In this document: positions 45,030 to 55,101 of the stretch, piece after piece
How the letters are laid out: every line of letters starts with the position of its first letter
Numbering within the stretch: position 1 is the first letter of the stretch
Assembly (NCBI RefSeq): GCF_963678635.1
Contig: NC_087062.1
Span: forward strand, 24,014,177-24,078,176
Origin: Symsagittifera roscoffensis
Taxonomy: Eukaryota > Xenacoelomorpha > Acoela > Convolutidae
Length of the DNA: 64,000 nucleotides
Reading direction: 5' to 3'
Program-made: the position numbers and the translations under genes
Notes under the pieces: model-generated
The model's input: the letters and a program-made list of their open reading frames with translations, nothing else
Told to the model about the DNA's origin: nothing
Database searches by the model: none

Positions 45030-45130
45030 CCGAAAAAGCACAAAAACACTAGCAAGCAAAAAAAACAGGTCCCGTTCGGATTTGAACCGCAAATTTTTGC
45101 CGTATCAATAAGTGTGTTACCTCCGCGCCA
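45030..45130 (-). repeat. tRNA-derived SINE-like segment
   Basis: On the minus strand, CATCTGGCGCGGAGGTAACA (A box) is followed by GCGGTTCAAATCCGAACGGG (good B box). A T-rich stretch follows. It is a tRNA-derived head, not a complete tRNA. The rest of 44531-46325 holds no recognised gene. Confidence 0.6.
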
Positions 45131-45914
45131 GATGGTTGGTTGAATTGAAAATAACAAATAATATTCAGAATCAAAATAAAATCTATGCTTTACAAATTAG
45201 GCCAATAAAAATGAGTAGCAGATAACGAAAATGATATTTAAAAAAAAACGGAATACGAACCGACAGATACTAGGCCGAAAACCGCTAAAGCAAAAAAAAA
45301 CAATTTTTCGAAAAACTTATTTGGAAATATAGTCACTGCCATGCAGAAATTTATTTGAAAAACAATTAATACCCGAAACTAAAATAAGGTATTTACATTA
45401 GAAATTTCAGAAAATTGAGCATGTCTTGAACCATTCCTACAAAAATGACCATTCTTTGAACAAACTTATTTACGGGAAAAACACAACCACCAGTGTCAAA
45501 TAAGCTTTCAGTATTTAACGAGCGGCCACTAAGAGACAGCAGGTGGGTAGACGCCATTGAGCTGAAAACAAAATGGTTTAAAAAAATTGTTGTCAAAAAA
45601 AAATTTCAGCAAATAAGTTAAATAACTTTGAAATAATGCAACACAAACTACCTTAAATCTTCAAAAAAAATCAATTTTAGCTTTTAGCCGAAAAACACAG
45701 GCCGAAAAACATAGGCCATTTAGGCCGAATAAAACTAAAAGAAAAACTAGGGAAAATATACAACGCCAGCTATTAATTCTGCAAATTACTCAAGAAGCAG
45801 AAACCAAGCCAACAATTTTCGAGCAGACACCAGTTGAGCAAAAAAAGTCGACTTTTCTAAAAATCGGCAGTAAATTTTTTCCCGAAAATTTTCAATTGCA
45901 CACAGAAAAAAAAC

Positions 45915-45990
45915 AAGGTCCAACCGGAACCCGAAAAGCAGGCCTTGATGAACAAAGGTAACCGCATTACCTCTAGGCCAATTTGGAAGG
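45915..45990 (-). repeat. tRNA-derived SINE-like segment
   Basis: On the minus strand, TTGGCCTAGAGGTAATGCGG (A box) is followed by CGGGTTCCGGTTGGACC (B box region). It is related to 45030-45130 but diverged. Confidence 0.5.
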
Positions 45991-46325
45991 AGTCTCGAAG
46001 TTAATAAGGTTCACTAATAAAGCAAGTAACAAAAAGCGAGTAGGATTTGTAAGAAAAGTTGATTACAAGAATAAAAATAATCTAGTTCCCGATGACAATA
46101 CACTTGCTCTGACAAGTATAATGAGAAAAACAGCGGCCTTTCTGTAAAGAGCTCAAAACCATCATCGTGGTCCTTTTCTCTCTGGTCAAAATTTCGTAAA
46201 TACAATTTCAAATTTGTATAGCTGAATGCACAAATTTTTGATATCTTTTAAAATAGTTCATGTAGTGATGAGAAAAAAATTACAAATAAAAACTTACTCA
46301 TTTTTACGTTTGTTTCGCGCACATT

Positions 46326-47756
46326 TCGTCTTTATACAAAAACGCAGAGAAGAGCCAAAAAAAGTATTTCAACACAGAGATAAAGCGAAGCTTAACACCG
46401 GTTGCAACACCACACAAACCTGGCAATCTACATAAGAGAGAAAACACAAAAACATCAATCACAGAAATTCGTCTGCAACCATATTCTAGTTAAAGAAAAC
46501 AAATCCATTAACACAATGGAAGCTTTAAACAGATGCGAAGCGGAGCTTCGCTCTACTTCCGATACTACGAAACAGCATTGCAAGCAAGCAGACAGGAAAG
46601 GAAGCCCAACAAGTCCAAAAACATTGATAAAAAAACTTCCAAAATTTTGTCTGAAAGGATATTCTATTTGCGGTAACTTGGGTAAATTTGCGTTAACTAA
46701 GGTAAATTTGCGGTAACTTAGGTAAGTAGACCTAAGTTCTACTTAGGTAAATTCCCGTAAGCTGAAAAAAGTGCGGTTATTTAAAAAATTGCTGTTGATA
46801 GAACTATAAAACCTATTGTAAAAATAAGAGAATTTTGTGATCCGAAAGGGAGCATAACAATTATGCTTCCCGTGAAACGACCCAAAATTAGGCAATTCAG
46901 CCCATAAAATATAAACTGAAATCATTAGCGCCGAATAAAACTAGTAAAAAAGGAAAACATAGGAAGTAAATGTTAGTGAAAATACAAATTGCAGGAGTGA
47001 ACCAACACTCTCAAAGCAAATATAATGAACATTCGGTATAGCAAAATATCTTAGAAGAGGCAAACAAGCCGAAAAACATAAGCAGACATCTTTGTAGAAA
47101 CGGACTCATTCTCGTTTGAAAAATAGTCCTGCTGAGATGCGAGCTAAGGACATGTTCCGTACCAAGCTTAGTAGCTTATCTAGACCTATTGTACCAGAGA
47201 AGCTAAGACTAAGACATTTAAATTAATTGTGAGCCAAGCTGTCAAATGATTCAACTGATTTTTTGAAACAAGATGTTTATCCGAAAAAAGTATATTTTAC
47301 TATTAGATAATGCTTTGCTAATGGCAAGCGTAAAAAAAAACAGACCAGAAACCGAGTTTCGATAGAACGGAAAACCCAAGCAATAAGTATAATTATTCCT
47401 AGCTGTATAAATCACTTTTTTCAGAAACCGAAAACAATTTGCATATTTATTTTACAACTTCCAAATATCAAGAGCAACAGTCTAATTATACATTAAATCG
47501 TTATAGCATCTATTATTAGGCATCGCATCATGACTCCTGGCTGCTCAAAAACAGATCATACTTCTGCTGGTTCATCAGTTTTGACAATTCGGAGGCCACG
47601 TCTCCAACTTTCAATTTGCATATCCAGCTTATAAACAAAGGTAACTATATAACAAGGATAGCCAGTTACTGTGCAACTAGTACAGAACTTTCCGACCATA
47701 GTTTTTCAAATTGGTGTCGTTTTTTTTTGCGTGGTGTGGTAAAAGGATTGAACATT
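46326..47756. repeat. 1.43 kb tandem duplication, copy 1
   Basis: It repeats at 47757-49188 and starts ATTTCGTCTTTATACAAAAAC. It is non-coding. It includes the GAAGCGGAGCTTCGC repeat family and a run of GGTAA(C/A)TT-type units with alternative hairpins near 46.71-46.75 kb. The copies differ by scattered substitutions and small indels. Confidence 0.92.
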
Positions 47757-49188
47757 TCGTCTTTATACAAAAACGCAGAGAAGAGCCAAAAAAAGTATTT
47801 CAACACAGAGATAAAGCGAAGCTTAACACCGGTTGCAACACCACACAAACCTAGCAATCTACATAAGAGAGAAAACACAAAAACATCAATCACAGAAATT
47901 CGTCTGCAACCATATTCTAGTAAAAGAAAACAAATCCATAAACACAATGGAAGCTTTAAACAGATGCGAAGCGGAGCTTCGCTCTACTTCCGATACTACA
48001 AAACAGCATTGCAAGCAAGCAGACAGGAAAGGAAGCCCAACAAGTCCAAAAACATTGATAAAAAAAACTTCAAAATTTTGTCTGAAATGATATTCTATTT
48101 GCGGTAACTTGGGTAAATTTGCGTTAACTAAGGTAAATTTGCGGTAACTTAGGTAAGTAGACCTAAGTTCTACTCAGGTAAATTCCCGTAAGCTGAAAAA
48201 AGTGCGGTTATTTAAAAAATTGCTGTTGATAGAACTATAAAACCTATTGTAAAAATAAGAGAAATTTGTGATCCGAAAGGGAGCATAACAATTATGCTTC
48301 CCGTGAAACGACCCAAAATTAGGCAATTCAGCCCATAAAATATAAACTGAAATCATTAGCGCCGAATAAAACTAGTAAAAAAGGAAAACATAGGAAGTAA
48401 ATATTAGTGAAAATACAAATTGCAGGAGTGAACCAACACTCTCAAAGCAAAGATAATGAACATTCGGTATAGCAAAATATCTTATAAGAAGCAAACAAGC
48501 CGAAAAACATAAGCAGACATCTTTTTAGAAACGAACTCATTCCCGTTTGAAAAATAGTCCTGGTGAGATGCGAGCTAAGGACATGTTCCGTACCAAGCTT
48601 AGTAGCTTATCTAGACCTATTGTACCAGAGAAGCTAAGACTAAGACATTTAAATTAATTGTAAGCCAAGCTGTCAAATGATTCAACTGATTTTTTGAAAC
48701 TAGATGTTCATCCGAAAAAAGTATATTTTACTATTTGATAATGCTTTGCTAATGGCAAGCGTAAAAAAAAACAGACCAGAAACCGAGTTCCGATAGAACA
48801 GAAAACCCAAGCAATAAGTATAATTATTCCTAGCTGTATAAATCACTTTTTTCAGAAACCGAAAACAATTTGCAAATTTATATTACACAACTTCCAAATA
48901 TCAAGAGCAACAGTCTAATTATACATTATACATTAAATCGTTATAGCATCTATTATTAGGCATCGCATCATGACTCCTGGCTGCTCAAAAACAGATCATA
49001 CTTCTGCTGGTTCATCAGTTTTGACAATTCGGAGGCCACGTCTCCAACTTTCAATTTGCATATCCAGCCTATAAACAAAGGTAACTATATAACAAGGATA
49101 GCCGGTTACTGTGCAACTAGTACAGAACTTTCCGACCACAGTTTTTCAAATTGGTGTCGTTTTTTTTTGCGTGGTGTGGTAAAAGGAT
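47757..49188. repeat. 1.43 kb tandem duplication, copy 2
   Basis: This is the second copy. At the junction, GGATTGAACA from the right end meets TTTCGTC from the left end, sharing ACA. The end section (AAGGATAGCC, GTGCAACTAGTAC, AAATTGGTGTCG) is also related to 18965-19090. Confidence 0.92.
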
Positions 49189-49499
49189 TGAACAAAAAAC
49201 TAGAACTAAGGAAAATTCTGTAGAAAAATGACTAGAAAAGAAAATTAAATGCCAAAAAAATCAAAAACTTTTTTTCAAATTTTTATTGCTTCAGTATGTT
49301 TTTAATTCGCAATCGCCGCTAAAAACTCCGGAAACAAAATTATTTGGATAAAATTAAGTTTTCGCGGCCTAAATTAAGCAAAAATAAGCTATTGTGAGCC
49401 TGCTCGCTCGTTTTATTCGCTCGAATTTAGACTAAAAATCAAACTTTAAACCCGTTTTTCTCTTTACTGGGACAATTTTTCGTAATATTTTTTGATGTC

Positions 49500-49660
49500 G
49501 TTCGAATCACGACTGAAAGGGCTTTAATATGGTATATCACTCGACATAATCCCATAATTGTTTGTGGTACCTGATTTTGCGTGGAAAATACAAAGAAAAA
49601 ACTAAAACGCACCTGTATACAAAGTTCCTCCGCATTTTTCAAATGGTCAGAACAACAATC
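49500..49660. repeat. Dispersed repeat with TACCTGATTTTGCGTGGAAA
   Basis: TTCGAATCACGACTGAAA, then GGTACCTGATTTTGCGTGG and an ACAAAGTTC block, are shared with 19300-19440 and 21587-21740, and inverted at 13105-13145. The class is unknown. Flanks 49189-49499 and 49661-49846 hold nothing else recognised. Confidence 0.6.
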
Positions 49661-49846
49661 ATTCGACAAGTTGAGCTTAAGAAAACTTCAACAGAATGAG
49701 AACAGAAAACTTCAACAGCTTGTTTGCGTACATCAAATATTTCATGAATATACCAAGTTGCCTTTATAAAACCCGTTGAATTGAGAAAACAAATTAATTC
49801 GTAGTAAATCAAAAAACGATTTTATAATTTATTATATCAAAATCTA

Positions 49847-50621
49847 CTAGCCATCATCACACGGACTTTCATTGATAAGACCAGGCTTTTCTTCTAGAAC
49901 TGAGTTCACTTCGGATACTTCGCCACTCACAGGCGAGTAAATGTTGCTTACTGACTTCGTACTCTCAACTAAACCACATTCGTCCCCTACATTCACTTCT
50001 TTTTCCAGTTCAGGAAGCTCCACAAACACAACATCGCCCAATGAACTCTACAATTCAAGCAATAACTTCTACAAATAAAAAGTAGTCTCCAAGTTGCAAT
50101 TTCAGCGCGGTCCCAAGTTGCAATTTTCATTCCATCAAAATCTGTCATTTTTACACGCAACACTGGAGCAAAATAAATAGTTAGGCCGATGATCTCAACC
50201 GGGTGACTTTTTGAGGGAAAAATCGGTCCTTTTTGCTGTTTATAACTCAGAAAGAACGGTTCAATTTGGTACATCTCGTTAGGCCGAAAGGATATTTACT
50301 TATCTTGGCTTACCTGAGCATGGTCAGAAATACCAATAGTTGCTCTGGATTTGTCATCGCTTAACAAAACCCACTCATGTGATTCGGTGTAAAACCTCTC
50401 TAAAACGTTAACTACATAACCAATTTTATTCATTTGATTTTGAATAATTAAATTTAGTAGTTGATTATTGACTCACCTCTAAGTATGCGAGAGCGGCTAA
50501 AACTTCGACTGGATAAAAAATTAACTTTTAACAAACAGTTTGCTTCACTCTTCCATATGGGTATCGAAAAATGTGTTCTGCTCACAGGAACAACTCGAGA
50601 AAATCTACCCACAAAACTCAT
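49847..50621 (-). CDS. GCSH: Glycine cleavage system H protein, mitochondrial, 3 exons
   Basis: Protein H carries the lipoyl arm that shuttles the aminomethyl group between P, T and L proteins in mitochondrial glycine breakdown. Exons 50477-50621, 50314-50399 and 49847-50047 join in phase with GT/AG ends to 143 aa. Residues 1-49 are an Arg/Ser-rich mitochondrial presequence. RFYTESHEW starts the lipoyl domain, and ESTKSVS contains the lipoylated lysine (K108). The frame stops TAG after ESPCDDG, where other H proteins go on for about 25-30 residues starting with Trp. An AATAAA lies about 20 nt beyond the stop. So the protein is short or a last exon was missed. The ATG sits 6 nt after a strong acceptor (TTTCTTACAG), and OPA3 lies just upstream on the same strand. 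Confidence 0.88.
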
Positions 50622-50626
50622 TTTAA

Positions 50627-50642
50627 TCTGTAAGAAAGTAAG
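50627..50642 (-). promoter_or_regulatory. Splice acceptor directly before the GCSH start codon, possible trans-splice site
   Basis: The minus strand reads TTACTTTCTTACAG, then ATTAAA and the ATG. No donor belonging to GCSH is visible in the 120 nt between it and the OPA3 stop. This fits spliced-leader addition, although an ordinary 5' UTR intron with a donor inside or before OPA3 is not excluded. Confidence 0.5.
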
Positions 50643-50748
50643 ATGAAAACTCACGAAAAAAAAATCAAATAACTTTTAAAACTTTCGATTGTACAATAAT
50701 CAAATTTGAATAGAAATCTAGTAATTAGTTCATATTTGCTCGGCTGTT

Positions 50749-51264
50749 TCACCAGAATTTATACCATGCCTTTTCGAGATGCGAAATCAATTTGTGATGT
50801 CTAGTATCAATATCACCCAGTCTTCTTTCGAAATTTCTGAGCTCTGCAGCTTGTTTGTCAATTTCAATAGTAAGGTTCATTAGCTGATTAGATAAATACT
50901 CAATGTTTGCTTGTCCTTTGAGCTGTTCAACTTCTGATTTCTCTTTATGAGAACTCGACACTTGATACCATGTGTAGACAATCGGTGAAATAGCAACCAA
51001 AAATATCAAGAGTTCGCTTAGCATTTCTGTGCTGTACTCGATTGCCTTTTCCTCTTGAAGAGGCGGAATCTTTCTAGGCCATTTGAAGCCCTGATTCAAC
51101 ATTCTTGCCCTAGTTTCGCATCTGTGATAAAACTGTCCCAGTGGGACCACTAAGTACACTCTGAAAGTTCGATAATGAGGCGCCTGGCTGGCAAGGTAGC
51201 GTGCAAGAGGTTTAGACAGTTGCCTCAGGGCAATCCAAACAATACTAACCAAAGGTAAAGCCAT
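50749..51264 (-). CDS. OPA3: OPA3 family mitochondrial membrane protein
   Basis: OPA3 proteins sit in mitochondrial membranes; human OPA3 is linked to optic atrophy and 3-methylglutaconic aciduria. This 171-aa frame (human about 179) starts MALPLV, the family's typical start, then RQLSKPLARYL, RTFRVY and PLGQFYHRCETRARM, which match the conserved N-terminal half. PPLQEEKAIEYSTEMLSE precedes a hydrophobic segment at about 84-100. The C-terminus (from about 105) is a predicted coiled coil, as in the family. The frame is open further upstream, but MALPLV is chosen by homology. A strong acceptor (CTTTTTTCAG at 51317) lies 52 nt upstream of the ATG. It has a single coding exon and ends TGA. GCSH begins 128 nt downstream on the same strand. 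Confidence 0.92.
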   Translation of the reverse strand: MALPLVSIVWIALRQLSKPLARYLASQAPHYRTFRVYLVVPLGQFYHRCETRARMLNQGFKWPRKIPPLQEEKAIEYSTEMLSELLIFLVAISPIVYTWYQVSSSHKEKSEVEQLKGQANIEYLSNQLMNLTIEIDKQAAELRNFERRLGDIDTRHHKLISHLEKAWYKFW

Positions 51265-51445
51265 GCCTTTCGCAACAAATCCCTGACGTTTCTCTACAAT
51301 GTAAACATGCTTGATACTGAAAAAAGTAAAAGTAAACGCACTCACTGGGACAATTAATTAAAAAATTGGTATCCCCTCCACCTCGCCAAAATGTCGCTCG
51401 ACATATTTCGCAGATCACAATTTGACACAGAGGCGAAGATGCACT

Positions 51446-51474
51446 TATAATAATAATAATAATAATAATAATAA
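51446..51474. repeat. TAA microsatellite
   Basis: About nine to ten TAA units lie upstream of OPA3. Confidence 0.95.
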
Positions 51475-51611
51475 ACAAGGATTTAGACATAAAGCCATGG
51501 GGCTAAAATGCTTCGCGTTGGGAGTTTTAAACTGAGTTTTATAGTTTCTTTGAGTTTACACAGCTATTGCAGCAGTTTATTCACCATGTGCATGGGACAC
51601 TTTCCTCATAT

Positions 51612-52262
51612 TTACTGATGAAATATATCCAGAAAACGTTTTTGAGGCTTGATTTGAGTCTTTCGTATTTCATCGCAAACAGGTCTTCTTCTTCCTGAGT
51701 CTGTAAAATTTTGTTTGCTAGTGTGTGTTCTGTGCCAGAAATTGCTTTTCGATTTTTCGTAATGATAATTTTTATGCGCTAAGTTATTTTTCGTTGATCT
51801 TCTTGTTGGGGCTGTAGATTCTTTGAACTGAACAAATTGTCTCCAATGGAAGTTGTATTGGTCGTTTATTATTTTTTGAAGCAAGAGAATGTCGTGCATT
51901 TCGTGGTAGAGAGACAGTGGAAGCAGGTTTAATCTAATCAGTCTGTCTTTATAGTTGATGTTGTTACATGACAGTATCCAACGTGTAGCTTTTCTTTGGA
52001 CATCTTCAATAATTTTTAAATCACACTTATTTGCTTTCCATATGGGTGAGCCATATGACACAATTGGGGTTACATATCCACAGTAGGAGTTCAGTTTCAT
52101 TTTTAAGCTCGCTGATTTTGAAATATTTCTTTTAATTAAAAATAAGCATCCTATTGCTTTTTGGGCTCTTATTTTTGCGTGTGCTGACCAGTTTAGGTTG
52201 TTGGTTATTTGTATACCAAAGTCTTTTTCTGAACAGGTTTTTTCAAGTATATGGTATACCAC
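51612..52262 (-). pseudogene. Non-LTR RT C-terminal fragment, open frame
   Basis: A 216-codon open frame carries KDFGIQITNNLNWSAH, AIGCLFLIKRNI, PIVSYGSPIWKA, IEDVQRKATRWIL and RLNLLPLSLYHEMHDILLL, the standard region after the RT YADD box. The catalytic part is missing, so it is a 5'-truncated insertion even though this stretch is uninterrupted. Positions 52263-52727 hold nothing certain. Confidence 0.85.
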
Positions 52263-52727
52263 GCATACACAAGCAAAAATATGACCGATAACGCTACTGG
52301 GAAAAAAAGAATGAGTAAAACTTAGTCTACAAAATTTCTTGAGTGACGCACTCCAATTATGAGTCTACATATAATTAGTTGCAAAAAGTTCGGACAGATA
52401 GAATTAATTAAAATGAGCAATCAGTGCTTTTCGACGCTTTTTTGGATGCAAAATCTGAAACCGAACTACCTTGAATTTTTTGTCAGACCAAATTCAAAGT
52501 GCGAGATCGTCGAATATCCGATAATTATGCTAGCCTAATTTTTAAATACTGTGATGAACATCCAGATTTTACTTTACAGTTCGACGCTTGGGATGCAATT
52601 GTCCGCCGTGGTTATAGGTTTTGTGCGAAACTAGAATCTACTTAACAATCTCTCCCCCCCTATTGTATTTACTAATTAATATCCACACCTGCAAATAATA
52701 ACAGTAAAATTGCACTGATGACCGACT

Positions 52728-52926
52728 TTTTACCAGACCGACCTTTTACCAGAAAATTCATAACATGGACCTTTTACCAGACTCGATAAACAAATTTGAT
52801 TGACAGATGTATTGACGCCAGTCAGTCTGGTTGAAGCCAATGATTTCACGGTTTCTCAGCAAAGCTTTGCTTGTTCTAACCACTTCCTTTACGAATCGTC
52901 CACGGTAAAAGGTCGGTCTGGTAAAA
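52728..52926. mobile_element. MITE-like element with 23-bp perfect terminal inverted repeats
   Basis: The 23 bases at 52728-52750 (TTTTACCAGACC to ACC) are the exact reverse complement of 52904-52926. The termini contain a repeated (A)CC(TT)TTTACCAG motif that also recurs inside at about 52770. At about 200 bp it has no coding capacity, typical of a non-autonomous DNA transposon. Confidence 0.75.
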
Positions 52927-52933
52927 GACCTAG

Positions 52934-53503
52934 CCCCATTCGCAAAGCATTGTTATTAAATTAGAAATTTGCAGTAAATCGCGACATTTTAAACATGTAA
53001 CTACGCTAATTGGAATAAATGACTGCCTCTCAAATTATTTCGACGCGAAGGAAGCCGTGAGTAGCTTAGAAAAACTAATTTATCTCGCAAATCATAAATT
53101 CTCCCCAGAAACAATTTTACTTTGTACTGTAACTCCCTTAGGCGCTTTTAGAAAAGATTTTAATCCAAATGTACAGAAGCTAAACAAGCAAATTCTTAAT
53201 TTAGTACGGAATGTAAAGGACTTGGGCGAAGTAAAATTGGATATTTTAGACATAAACAAAAATTTTAGTCAAAATACCGATGCGCTTAGCTCGGATGGTT
53301 TGCATCCTTCTGATGGGGGTGTTGAAATTTTGGTGCAAAATTATAGAGATTCTTTTAGAGGTTTTGATATTAATGCAAACACATGTGAGATTACAACCCG
53401 CCCCAGAATGAAGCAAACCCAACAATCATCATATTTAGATCCAAAAACGGCAGAAATGATACAAATTTTCCAAAACGGTGCAAAATTCTTTAGGAAATAC
53501 TAG
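52934..53503 (+). pseudogene. CR1-type ORF1 with SGNH/esterase-like domain, 5'-truncated
   Basis: The frame is open from 52934 with no proper ATG. LIGINDC supplies the Gly/Asn block of SGNH hydrolases, and DGLHPSDGG near the C-terminus supplies the Asp/His pair. The N-terminal catalytic Ser block is not found, because the preceding DNA is the MITE. Esterase-type ORF1 proteins are known in CR1/L2 elements and are thought to act in RNP or membrane association. ORF2 begins 57 nt downstream. Confidence 0.75.
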
Positions 53504-53742
53504 TTTCGCATTTTTTCTTGGTACAAATTTTGGCGATTACTTAATTTATTTAATTTATTATGCTGAATATTAAACTCTCGTTGTTTTGTGCAATTTTTCT
53601 GATATCCAAGGCCCAGATGGAAAATATAGAAAAAACCATTGTTTACTGGGGCCATCTAAGCTGCCATCAAAAGATATTATCATCGAAATGTGGGATAAAT
53701 GAGCGGAGAGCTACCACACTGACTCATCTTTTCCTTTTTGCG

Positions 53743-53787
53743 TTGTTACTGACCCAAAGTGGGGATGTTGAAAAAAACCCTGGTCCT
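53743..53787 (+). other. 2A peptide directly after a signal-like hydrophobic segment
   Basis: The codons give LLTQSGDVEKNPGP, a full 2A consensus. In sea urchins, N-terminal 2A sequences have been reported to double as secretory signals, so the leader could either be released or direct the protein to membranes. That parallel is established for other proteins; here it is inference. Confidence 0.85.
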
Positions 53788-55085
53788 ATTGAAACCATTG
53801 AAACAGTCTACGGCATCTGCTCAAAAAATTGTGCAAATTTTAAATATGTTTATTTGAATTTTCAAAGTATTATTAGAAAACGGATGCAATTGAAAAAATT
53901 TCTTGATGATATGGGCAACAATACAATTATAGGAATTTCCGAAACGTGGCTGAAAAAAGATAGTGACAATTTATGGAATCTCGACCCTAGAACGCATGCG
54001 ATGTTCAGATATGATAGGCAATCAGCGGTAAAAAAGAAAGGTGGTGGCGTTTTGCTATATATACCAGTCAAATTATCTCCGAAATTGAGGCCTGATTTAA
54101 ATTTATTTGATAAAGAAAAATATGAGTCAGTGTGGGTTGAGTGCAAATCTACATTTAACATTTCCAGTAAAGAAAAAATGTTATTTAATTTGTGTTATAA
54201 TCCAAGCAGATCAAACTTTTTTGATTTTTTGGAACAATTAAAGCTTAACATAATTAATGCAGTTTCAGTTTCTAATAAAATTACGCTTCTGGGTGATTAT
54301 AACATAAATTATCTGGATAGCAAAGAAAAAGAAAATTTAGATTCTATAATTATTCCATATGGATTGAAGAATTTTTGTCCAAACGATGAGACCAGAATTA
54401 GTTCCTCAACTAAAACTCATATTGACTACATTATCAGTGACTATGAAACAAACGGCATTGAATTTTGTTTTGATACACCTTATAAAACCGACCATTTTGC
54501 TTCATTTATTTTGACGGATATAAAATGCGGCAAAAGTTTACCGAGGATAATTTCGACTTTCAATAAGAAAAATTATCAGAAAAATGAATTTTGCAATACA
54601 CTCTCCGCTCTTCCTTGGTATCTCTTATATCAATGTACAGAGGCACAAAACATGTTCTCGACGATGATTTATTTAATTTCTAGTGCTCTTCAGCAACATG
54701 CTCCTACCGAAAAACAATTTGTTCCTAATTTTAAACCAAAAAATGTTTTGAAAACGGAATGGTTCGATTCAGAATGTCAGCATTTGTTGATTAAGAAACA
54801 GAATTCACTCAGATCATATCGCAGTCAAAGCACAAGCGATAATTGGTCAAAGTACCAGTTTTTACGTAATCAAATGAGCCAATTGATTAGAAGTAAACAA
54901 CTCGATCATTCAAAAAATTGTTTTTCACTTCTCAGCACTATCCAACAATAATAGAAATATATTAACCAAGTTAGAGTTACATGTTCTGGCAACAATCGAA
55001 TTACAGTTCTATGAAATTCCTTCAGTGAAATGATAACCCAAGACAAAAAAATTGCCAAACATTTAAATTATATTTTTTCAAACTT
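53786..55085. repeat. 1.32 kb internal tandem duplication, copy 1
   Basis: It repeats at 55102-56401 with offset 1316 and essentially one visible substitution (CTCTCC versus TTCTCC near 54602). The 16-nt insert at the junction (55086-55101) resembles nearby CTTATATTTTTTC sequence. Confidence 0.95.
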
Positions 55086-55101
55086 GAAACTTATATTTTT
55101 T

